From contig CAKZJN010000105.1 of the NCBI GenBank assembly GCA_936943465.1, positions 1 through 6,362 of the forward strand: a DNA stretch of 6,362 bases, in the 5' to 3' direction. This document shows positions 1 through 5,487 of the stretch, one piece after another. How positions within the stretch are numbered: the first letter of the stretch is position 1; every line of letters begins with the position of its first letter. This stretch comes from an uncultured Rhodoferax sp. Lineage in GTDB: Bacteria > Pseudomonadota > Gammaproteobacteria > Burkholderiales > Burkholderiaceae_C. A program made the translations under genes and the position numbers. The notes beneath the pieces are model-generated. The model saw only the letters and a list, made by a program, of their open reading frames with translations, was not told the origin of the DNA and searched no databases.

Positions 1-609
1 ACGACCAAGGACCAGATCAGCTACTCCACCGGCGTGATGGCTATTCGCAACTTCACCAAAAATGACGTTGAGTTTGATATTGAGCTGGTCATTCAGGGCA
101 TGCGTGACGCTTTGGCTGGCAAAGAGATGAAGATGAACGACCGCGAAATCCGCGCAGCAATGCAAGGGTTGCAGGTTGAACTGCGTCGCACCATGGCCTC
201 GAGTCTGCGTGACCTGGGTGCCAAGAACCGCAAGCGCGGCGCTGAGTTCCTGACTGCTTACCGGGCCAAACCCGATGCAGTGGCCCTGAGCAATGGTGTG
301 TTGTACCGCGTGGTAAAGGCCGGTGACGGCCCCAAACCCATGGAAACCGACACTGTGGTGACCCGCTACCGCGGTGCCAGCATTGACGGCGTGGAGTTTG
401 ATGCCACGCTGGAAGGCAAGACCTCGACCATGCGGATGGGTCAGCTGATTTCGGGTTGGCGTGAAGCCCTCAAGCACATGCCTGTGGGTTCCAAGTGGGA
501 AATGGTCATTCCGTCCGCCCTCGCCTATGGCGACAAGGGTGTCGGTGATGTCATTGGCCCAAACGAAGTGCTGGTGTTTGACGTTGAATTGTTGGAAATC
601 AAAAAGTGA
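1..609 (+). CDS. FKBP-type peptidyl-prolyl cis-trans isomerase, 5'-truncated by window (MofB-like)
   Basis: This is the C-terminal 202 residues of an FKBP isomerase with the two-domain layout of the Mip/FkpA group, which catalyses cis-trans isomerisation of Xaa-Pro bonds, usually in the periplasm. The frame is open from base 1, and codons 3-12 (KDQISYSTGV) match the conserved start of the FKBP N-terminal dimerisation domain. The GTG at 34 and ATG at 37 are therefore internal codons, and the real start with any signal peptide lies upstream. Codons 1 to about 90 are the helical N-terminal domain. Codons about 97-202 are the FKBP catalytic domain, with pocket residues Tyr123 (RYRG), Phe133-Asp134 (EFD), Trp153 (ISGW), Tyr176 (LAYG) and Phe193 (VFDVELLEI). 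The usual pocket Phe before the I-x-G-W motif appears to be Met (STMRM). The stop overlaps the next gene by four bases. Family assignment is firm; the mofB relationship is inferred from gene order. Confidence 0.93.
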   Translation, partial: TTKDQISYSTGVMAIRNFTKNDVEFDIELVIQGMRDALAGKEMKMNDREIRAAMQGLQVELRRTMASSLRDLGAKNRKRGAEFLTAYRAKPDAVALSNGVLYRVVKAGDGPKPMETDTVVTRYRGASIDGVEFDATLEGKTSTMRMGQLISGWREALKHMPVGSKWEMVIPSALAYGDKGVGDVIGPNEVLVFDVELLEIKK

Positions 610-2480
610 GCTTCAAAAAGGCATTCCGGCGTTTGGTGGTTGGCAGCCTCTTGGCTGCGGGCCTGATTGCGCCGGTTTTTGCCGCGATGCCGGCCAGGGC
701 CATGGCCGACGCAAATGACAGGACAGGACCACCCGGCAGCGCGCAAGCGCTTGCTGGCGTGGGTTCTCCAGAAGAATTAGAAATCGGTCGCCGCATTTAC
801 CAAGAAGGTATCGGTGCCAATGGAAAGCCCATTACGGGCCTGCGTTTTGGTGGTGTGGAGCTGCAAGGCGCTCCTGTGGCATGTACCAATTGCCACCGCC
901 GCAGCGGACTCGGATCGGTGGAAGGTGTTGACCAGGTTGCCCCGATTGCCGGTCGCTTTATTTTTTCGGATGACCAGCTTGCTGTAGTCAGCATGAATTT
1001 CCGAAACATCAAGAATTTCAATCAAAGGCATGCGCCCTTTGATGAACAGAGCTTTGCCGCTGCCATGCGACAGGGCAAACACGTTAACGGACGCGAGCTG
1101 AGCCCCATCATGCCGCGCTTTGAACTCAGCGATGCCGATTTGCGGGGGCTGTCCTCGTACCTGCGCACGCTGTCGTCCAAGTGGTCGCCCGGTGTGGATG
1201 CCCGCACGATTCGCTTTGCCACGGTCATCACGCCCGACGTGAGCCCGGAGCGCAAGCAGGTGTTCCTGGACACCCTCAAGGCCGCGCTGAATCAGAAAAA
1301 CGGCAACTTTGCTCCGCGTATGCGCACCATGAGCACGGCAGCCGAGATGATGTACAACACCAACCGGTACTGGGATCTGGCGGTCTGGGAACTGCAGGGC
1401 GCCCCGGAAACCTGGGCCGCGCAACTGGAAGAACGGCACCGCGCGCAACCGGTGTTTGCGCTGGTGTCCGGGCTGGGTACCGGACAGTGGCAACCGGTAC
1501 ACGATTTTTGCGAGCGCCAGCGTGTAGGTTGCTGGTTCCCGAGCGTGGACGCCCCGCCTGCCAACGCCAGCAAAGATTTTTATTCGCTGTATTTCTCGAA
1601 TGGCGTGACGCTGGAAGCCGGATTGCTGGCGCAGCAACTCAACACCAACAAACCGGCACGGTTGATTCAACTGCACCGCGGTGACATGGCCGGACGCACC
1701 GGTGCCGCGCAACTGCAAACGCTGCTGAAGGCAGGCACCAAGCCGGTGCCGGTGGTGACCCGCAGCGTCGACTCCACCGACCCTGCCAGCCTGACCAAGG
1801 CACTGGCCGATGTGGGCCCGCGCGACGCCGTGATGCTGTGGTGGCCCAAGGGCGATGTCGAGGCACTGAGCGAGGTGCCGGTGCCCAAGGGAACGGTGTA
1901 TGTGTCTTCGCGCATGGCCGGTGCAGAACATGCGCCCTTGCCCGACGCCTGGAAGCCTGCGGTGCACCTGTTGTTTCCGTACCAGTTGCCTGAAAAGCGC
2001 GCAGCGGGCCTGTTCTATTTCAACGCGTGGCTGAAGGTAGCCAAGCTGGAGTTACGCGACGAGACCTTGCAGTCCGAGGTGTACTTTGCCATGAGTTACC
2101 TGACCGAGACACTCACGGACATGCTGGACAACGTGCATGTGGAATACATGCTGGAACGTGCTGAAAACATGCTGAGCCTGCGCGAAGGCGCCAAGGCAGA
2201 AGACGAGGCTCGCGAGTTGAGCACGGCGCGGTACAACAAGGGCGGCGTTGGAGGCGCACAAGGCGCTATGGAAAGGTTGGCACAGCCAGAGGCGCGCAAG
2301 TCGCCTCGGCCGATGCCGGGACAGACGGCTCAGGTGATGATGAAACGCGAAGGCACCACGGTGTACCCGCGCCTAAGTCTGGCACCCGGTCAACGGTTTG
2401 CCTCCAAAGGGGGTTATATCGTTCGATTCGCTGCCGATGGCAAGAGTGTGGTGCCCGCTACCGAATGGATGGTTCCGTAA
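606..2480 (+). CDS. Exported c-type cytochrome fused to a periplasmic-binding-protein-like domain (MofC-like)
   Basis: A 624-residue protein. It has a signal peptide (basic MSFKKAFRR, hydrophobic residues 10-26, likely cut near PARA-MADA at 29-35). A monohaem cytochrome c domain covers about residues 50-190, with the haem-attachment motif CTNCH at 93-97 and a likely axial Met169 in SPIMPRF. Residues about 202-490 resemble a type I periplasmic binding fold like ABC substrate-binding proteins (IRFATVITP start). A tail of about 130 residues, with a helical stretch at 495-535, ends in YPRLSLAPGQ and a final beta-rich segment. The cytochrome call is firm; the binding-domain call rests on resemblance and no ligand can be named. 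The GTG start at 606 has a weak GGAA ribosome site at 594-597 and gives a proper signal peptide. It forms a GTGA overlap with the isomerase gene, which implies translational coupling. A periplasmic electron-transfer or sensing role is inferred. The position after an FKBP gene recalls mofC of Leptothrix. Confidence 0.9.
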   Translation: MSFKKAFRRLVVGSLLAAGLIAPVFAAMPARAMADANDRTGPPGSAQALAGVGSPEELEIGRRIYQEGIGANGKPITGLRFGGVELQGAPVACTNCHRRSGLGSVEGVDQVAPIAGRFIFSDDQLAVVSMNFRNIKNFNQRHAPFDEQSFAAAMRQGKHVNGRELSPIMPRFELSDADLRGLSSYLRTLSSKWSPGVDARTIRFATVITPDVSPERKQVFLDTLKAALNQKNGNFAPRMRTMSTAAEMMYNTNRYWDLAVWELQGAPETWAAQLEERHRAQPVFALVSGLGTGQWQPVHDFCERQRVGCWFPSVDAPPANASKDFYSLYFSNGVTLEAGLLAQQLNTNKPARLIQLHRGDMAGRTGAAQLQTLLKAGTKPVPVVTRSVDSTDPASLTKALADVGPRDAVMLWWPKGDVEALSEVPVPKGTVYVSSRMAGAEHAPLPDAWKPAVHLLFPYQLPEKRAAGLFYFNAWLKVAKLELRDETLQSEVYFAMSYLTETLTDMLDNVHVEYMLERAENMLSLREGAKAEDEARELSTARYNKGGVGGAQGAMERLAQPEARKSPRPMPGQTAQVMMKREGTTVYPRLSLAPGQRFASKGGYIVRFAADGKSVVPATEWMVP

Positions 2481-2577
2481 GGTTCGGCACAAGAGAACAG
2501 CCTGAATTGCGCGCTGGAGCTGGCGCAGTGGGTTGGGTAGGTTAGGTTTGCAGGTCCGGGAGAGTAGTGGTCGACGA

Positions 2578-2617
2578 TTCGTCAGCTGCGAAAAATGTCA
2601 GTAAATTTAATTTAATT
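2578..2617 (+). promoter_or_regulatory. Possible promoter in AT-rich patch before the PsiF-like gene
   Basis: The gap 2481-2634 is G+C-rich except for a sudden AT-rich run at 2602-2617 (TAAATTTAATTTAATT), in which AATTT repeats. It contains -10-like hexamers such as TAAATT (2602-2607). TTCGTC at 2578-2583 is 18 bases upstream but is a poor -35 match. The rest of the gap shows only a weak imperfect hairpin (TGCGC 2508-2512 with GCGCA 2523-2527, 10-base loop) without a T tract. A promoter here is plausible because the preceding operon ends 154 bases earlier. Confidence 0.3.
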
Positions 2618-2620
2618 CTT

Positions 2621-2628
2621 GAAAGGAA
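2621..2628 (+). promoter_or_regulatory. Ribosome binding site of the PsiF-like gene
   Basis: GAAAGGAA lies with its GG eight bases before ATG 2635. This selects 2635 as the start. The in-frame TTG at 2629 touches the site and is too close to be used; the ATG at 2638 is the next possible choice. Confidence 0.65.
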
Positions 2629-2634
2629 TTGATC

Positions 2635-2859
2635 ATGATGAAGAAACTAATCGTTGCCGCTAGCGTGTTGACTTCCCTGGTGGCCGTGGCTGCCGACGTG
2701 GCTCCCGCCAATGCAGCAGCAGCCAAAGCACACGAGAAGAAGAGCCAGGGCCTGCAGTGCCAGCAAGAGGCAACTGCCAAGAAGCTGGAAGGCGCAGCCA
2801 AGAAGCAATTCATGGTGCAGTGCCTGAACGCTGCCGCTGCTGCCGCTCCGACCAAGTAA
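2635..2859 (+). CDS. Small exported PsiF-repeat-like protein
   Basis: A 74-residue protein with a typical signal peptide: MMKKL, then hydrophobic residues 5-19, with likely cleavage near residues 19-20 or after Ala-Asn-Ala at 27. The mature part is Ala- and Lys-rich and holds two cysteines, Cys42 and Cys63. The segment from LQCQQEATAKKLEG to FMVQCL (40-64) resembles one PsiF repeat, with the family's pattern of Cys, then Ala-x-Ala-Lys-x-Leu-x-Gly, then Phe-Met-x-x-Cys-Leu. E. coli PsiF, a phosphate-starvation-inducible protein of unknown role, carries two such repeats. The cysteine pair could form a disulphide or bind metal, but nothing in the sequence decides this. It has its own ribosome site and probably its own promoter, and a hairpin follows, so it may be a single transcription unit between the cytochrome and Sco genes. 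The coding call is strong; the family call is moderate because the match is short. Confidence 0.8.
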   Translation: MMKKLIVAASVLTSLVAVAADVAPANAAAAKAHEKKSQGLQCQQEATAKKLEGAAKKQFMVQCLNAAAAAAPTK

Positions 2860-2863
2860 TTGG

Positions 2864-2883
2864 ACGAACCGGGGCCGGTTCGT
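2864..2883 (+). terminator. Perfect hairpin after the PsiF-like gene, possible terminator
   Basis: ACGAACCG (2864-2871) and CGGTTCGT (2876-2883) form a perfect 8-bp stem with a GGGC loop, starting five bases after the stop codon at 2857-2859. The position and stem suit a transcription terminator, but no run of T follows on the + strand (AAATCG). It could instead be a weak terminator or an mRNA-stabilising hairpin. Confidence 0.45.
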
Positions 2884-3116
2884 AAATCGTGCGCACGGCG
2901 CCCCTGGGTGCGGACGAATCGACAGGCTTCGGGGTCAAGACCGTTTATCGCGCAAGGCAAACACGCCCTGCGCCCAAACGGCATCTTGGCCGGATTTATA
3001 TCGGTTGCGGAACGGGGTTTTGAATTATTGAGGCACTTTCGTCAGTTCTAGCCTCCGCTTCGCTTACCATAATGCGTCGAGAAGATGCGAATATCAATTG
3101 GGGCGTAGGGAAGAAT
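2884..3116. other. Non-coding gap before the copper chaperone gene
   Basis: I see no convincing gene in this stretch. The open frame over 2860-3051 starts with TTG, has no ribosome site and no recognisable domain. A weak hairpin is possible (CGCAC 2892-2896 with GTGCG 2908-2912, 11-base loop). CATAAT at 3068-3073 resembles a -10 element and lies about 44 bases before the chosen Sco start, but there is no good -35 partner 16-18 bases upstream. A promoter for the Sco-gspG-F-E genes is expected here and could not be pinned down. Confidence 0.35.
3107..3113 (+). promoter_or_regulatory. Ribosome binding site that sets the Sco start
   Basis: AGGGAAG lies just before ATG 3117. The in-frame ATG at 3072 has no such site and would put a charged 15-residue extension before an otherwise standard signal peptide, so 3117 is the better start. 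Confidence 0.65.
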
Positions 3117-3824
3117 ATGAATCTCGGAATTTCACAAAAGCGGACCGCTTATTTTTCGGCCGCTGTGCTTGCCCTGGCAAGCATGGGTTTTGCATCTGCA
3201 GCACTGGCTGCTGACCCGCACGCCGGCCACGATATGTCGGGCCACAACCACAGCATGGCGGGTCACGATATGTCGACCATGGCCGCTCCCGCTGCCGACC
3301 CCCACGCAAACCACCAAGTCGATACCAAGGCCGCTGTCAAACGCAGCATGGTGAACATTGCTGTTGGCGCTACCCCCATGGTGAAGCAAGACGGCACAAA
3401 AACCACCCTGGCCAAAGAGCTGGAAGGCAAGAAGCCAACCATTCTGGCTTTCATCTACACGTCGTGCACCACGGTGTGCCCGGTGACCAGCCAGATTCTT
3501 TCCGGCACCCAGGACAAACTGGGCGCGGACCTGGCGAACACCCGCATCATCTCGGTCTCGATTGACCCCGAATACGACACACCCGAGCGTCTGGTGGCCT
3601 ATGCCAAGCAGTTTGGTGCCAAGCCGCAATGGCAGCACTACACCGGCACGCTGGCCGACAGCATCGCGGTTCAAAAGACCTTTGGTGCTTATCGCGGTGA
3701 CAAGATGAACCACGTGCCGCTGATGTTTATCAATGCGGGCGGCAAGAAGGAATGGGTCAAGCTGGACGGCTTCCCCAGCGCCGACGAAGTGGTGAAAGAG
3801 TATCGCAAACTGGTAAAGGGCTAA
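3117..3824 (+). CDS. Sco1/SenC/PrrC-family copper chaperone with His/Met-rich N-terminus
   Basis: A 235-residue thioredoxin-fold protein of the Sco family, which delivers copper to periplasmic-facing copper sites (classically CuA of cytochrome oxidase) or acts as a thiol reductant there. The signal peptide is MNLGISQKR followed by hydrophobic residues 11-31, likely cut at ALA-ADPH (31/32). Mature residues 33-66 are rich in His and Met (HAGHDMSGHNHSMAGHDMS, then HANH), like a copper-binding tail; many Sco proteins instead have a membrane anchor. The catalytic motif CTTVC-P gives Cys117 and Cys121, and His199 in MNHVPLMFI is the third copper ligand. DPEYDTP (150-156) is also conserved in the family. 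All metal ligands are therefore present. Only three bases separate its stop from gspG, which implies co-transcription with secretion genes and not with a cytochrome oxidase operon. A role in loading an exported copper enzyme is inferred. Confidence 0.93.
   Translation: MNLGISQKRTAYFSAAVLALASMGFASAALAADPHAGHDMSGHNHSMAGHDMSTMAAPAADPHANHQVDTKAAVKRSMVNIAVGATPMVKQDGTKTTLAKELEGKKPTILAFIYTSCTTVCPVTSQILSGTQDKLGADLANTRIISVSIDPEYDTPERLVAYAKQFGAKPQWQHYTGTLADSIAVQKTFGAYRGDKMNHVPLMFINAGGKKEWVKLDGFPSADEVVKEYRKLVKG
3228..3275 (+). repeat. Short direct repeat encoding GHDMS
   Basis: CACGATATGTCG occurs at 3228-3239 and again at 3264-3275, 36 bases apart and in frame. Each copy encodes His-Asp-Met-Ser within a Gly-His-Asp-Met-Ser unit of the metal-binding tail of the Sco protein. 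This looks like an internal duplication of a His/Met copper-binding unit. Confidence 0.7.
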
Positions 3825-3827
3825 ACC

Positions 3828-4250
3828 ATGGCATTCCGTCTGCACAACAAGCGCGGTTTCACTTTGCTGGAACTGCTGGTGGTGATGGTCATCATTGGCT
3901 TGCTGGTGGGCTATGTGGCCCCCATGTATTTCAAGCAAGTTGGCAAGTCGGAAGTCAAGACAGCCCGTGCCCAGATTGAGTCGTTTGGCAAGGCGCTGGA
4001 CCAGTACCGCCTGGATACCGGCCACTACCCCACCACCGAGCAGGGTCTGGGCGCATTGACGGCCAAGCCCGCAGACGAAGTGAAGTGGGATGGCCCCTAC
4101 CTGAAGAAGGGCGTACCTACCGACCCGTGGGGCACCGCCTACGTGTACAAGCGCCCCGGTACCAAGGGTGAGTACGACATTGTTTCGTTCGGCAAGGACG
4201 GCGTGCCTGGCGGTGCCGGCGAAGACGCTGACTTGGGTAGCTGGGAATAG
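3828..4250 (+). CDS. gspG: Type II secretion major pseudopilin GspG
   Basis: A 140-residue pseudopilin, the main subunit of the short periplasmic filament that drives substrates through the outer-membrane secretin. The class III leader is short and basic (MAFRLHNKRG), with prepilin peptidase cleavage after Gly10. It is followed by Phe11 (N-methylation site) and Glu15 (the +5 Glu needed for assembly) in FTLLELLVV, and a hydrophobic helix to about residue 33. The globular part has the GspG marks PTTEQGL (68-74), DPWG (99-102) and the acidic calcium-loop region FGKDGVPGGAGEDAD (121-135). Length is normal for GspG. The ribosome site AAAGGG lies within the end of the Sco gene. GspG identity is secure over type IV pilin or MSHA pilin because of the DPWG and C-terminal calcium-loop motifs. 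Its place directly after a copper chaperone and before gspF is unlike the common C-D-E-F-G order. Confidence 0.95.
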   Translation: MAFRLHNKRGFTLLELLVVMVIIGLLVGYVAPMYFKQVGKSEVKTARAQIESFGKALDQYRLDTGHYPTTEQGLGALTAKPADEVKWDGPYLKKGVPTDPWGTAYVYKRPGTKGEYDIVSFGKDGVPGGAGEDADLGSWE

Positions 4251-4293
4251 CCAAAGGGCGCATCCAACCGGACTTACCTAGCCTACCGAGCCC

Positions 4294-5487
4294 ATGGAAT
4301 TCACCATCCGTTCAGTGGACCAGTCTGCGACGATTCGCACACTGACGCTGGAGGCACCCACCAAGGAGCTCGCGCTGCAGTCGGCCGCCGAGCGCGGACT
4401 GCGTGTGCTGTCTATTTCGGGTGGTGCGTCGGCTGGCATGCCCACCCTGCGCAAGCGCAAGGTGGACTTTCCGGTGGGGCATTTCAGCCACGAGTTGCTG
4501 ACCTTGCTGAATGCCGGTCTGGCGCTGGTGGAGTCGATTGAGACACTGAACGAAAAAGAAACCAAGAACGAGCGCAAATACATTTTGGGCAAACTGGTGG
4601 CTGACTTGTTTAGCGGCAGTTCACTGTCCAACGCGCTCGCGCAATTTCCCGAGGTATTTCCACCGCTGTTTGTGGCCACGGTGCGGGCCAGCGAGCGCAC
4701 CGGCGGCTTGCCGGAGGCGCTTGAAAAATACGTGGCCTACCAGAGCCAGCTCGACATCGTCAAAAAGAAGATCGTCAGCGCCAGCATTTACCCGGTGCTG
4801 CTGATGGTGGTGGGTACGCTGGTGATTGGCTTTTTGCTGGGCTATGTGGTGCCCCGCTTTGCCAAGATTTTTGAAGACATCGGCGGTGATGTTCCGTGGA
4901 TGTCGCGCCTGCTGATCGACTGGGGGCACTTTGCCCAGGACTACGGCAGCATGTTGCTGGTAGCGATCGGGGTGGGCGTTGTGGCACTGGTCTTCTGGCT
5001 GACCCGTCCCGGCACGCCAGCCAAATTGGTCAAAGCCGTGCAGCAGTTTCCGGCCCTGGGCGAGCGCATCCGGGTCTACCAACTGGCACGCTTTTACCGC
5101 TCGCTGGGCATGTTGCTGCGCGGCGGTATGCCGGCGGTGGCTTCGCTGGAACTGGTGTCCGACCTGTTACCCGGTGCCCTGAGCCAACAGTTGAACGCTG
5201 CCACCCGGCTGATTCGCGAGGGCACTCCCATATCCGTGGCGATGGAGAAAAACGGGCTGACGACCGTGGTTTCTGCCCGTATGCTACGGGTGGGGGAAAG
5301 AACAGGACAAATGGGTGAAATGATGGAGCGCATCGCGTTGTTTTATGACAGCGAAATCAGTCAATGGATTGACTGGTTCGTGAAGTTGTTCGAGCCCCTG
5401 CTGATGGCCTTCATCGGTTTGGTAATCGGTTTCATTGTGGTCGTGATGTATTTCCCGATCTTCGAACTGGCGGGAAGCATCCGATGA
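4294..5487 (+). CDS. gspF: Type II secretion inner-membrane platform protein GspF
   Basis: A 397-residue polytopic platform protein, close to the usual GspF length of about 400. It links the GspE ATPase to pseudopilin assembly. It shows the N-terminal cytoplasmic lead (MEFTIRSVDQ to GLRVLSIS) and two T2SSF repeats, about residues 62-185 and 262-390. The first carries FSHELLTLLNAGLALVESI and RASERTGGLPEAL; the second carries FYRSLGMLLRGGMPAVASLE and RVGERTGQMGEMM. Hydrophobic segments lie at about 161-187, 219-236 and 366-391. The start is 43 bases after gspG with no good ribosome site (AAAGGG at 4253-4258 is too distant), but the N-terminus fits the family. Its stop overlaps the gspE start as ATGA. 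PilC of type IV pili is a homologue, but the neighbours favour type II secretion. Confidence 0.93.
   Translation: MEFTIRSVDQSATIRTLTLEAPTKELALQSAAERGLRVLSISGGASAGMPTLRKRKVDFPVGHFSHELLTLLNAGLALVESIETLNEKETKNERKYILGKLVADLFSGSSLSNALAQFPEVFPPLFVATVRASERTGGLPEALEKYVAYQSQLDIVKKKIVSASIYPVLLMVVGTLVIGFLLGYVVPRFAKIFEDIGGDVPWMSRLLIDWGHFAQDYGSMLLVAIGVGVVALVFWLTRPGTPAKLVKAVQQFPALGERIRVYQLARFYRSLGMLLRGGMPAVASLELVSDLLPGALSQQLNAATRLIREGTPISVAMEKNGLTTVVSARMLRVGERTGQMGEMMERIALFYDSEISQWIDWFVKLFEPLLMAFIGLVIGFIVVVMYFPIFELAGSIR

Noticed and set aside
34..609. GTG 34 or ATG 37 as the start of the FKBP gene
   Set aside because: The conserved FKBP N-terminal domain motif continues in frame upstream to base 1, and there is no ribosome site before 34. 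The gene is cut by the window edge.
1181..1684. 167-codon + strand frame inside the cytochrome gene
   Set aside because: It is a shifted frame of the cytochrome fusion with no initiation signal and no protein-like pattern. The cytochrome frame is intact throughout, so no frameshift needs explaining.
777..1967. 396-codon open frame on the - strand
   Set aside because: It lies fully antisense to the cytochrome fusion, is rich in His and Arg, has no domain or signal peptide I recognise, and is a by-product of G/C-biased third positions.
2860..3051. 63-codon open frame on the + strand after the PsiF-like gene
   Set aside because: It has a TTG start with no ribosome site, includes the hairpin sequence at its beginning, and has no recognisable domain or signal peptide.
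3072..3116. ATG 3072 as the start of the Sco gene
   Set aside because: It would add a charged 15-residue extension before the signal peptide and lacks a ribosome site, whereas ATG 3117 has AGGGAAG directly upstream.
3132..4025. 297-codon open frame on the - strand
   Set aside because: It runs antisense across both the Sco gene and the start of gspG, which are well supported. Its composition (many His, Gln, Val) is that of a shadow frame.
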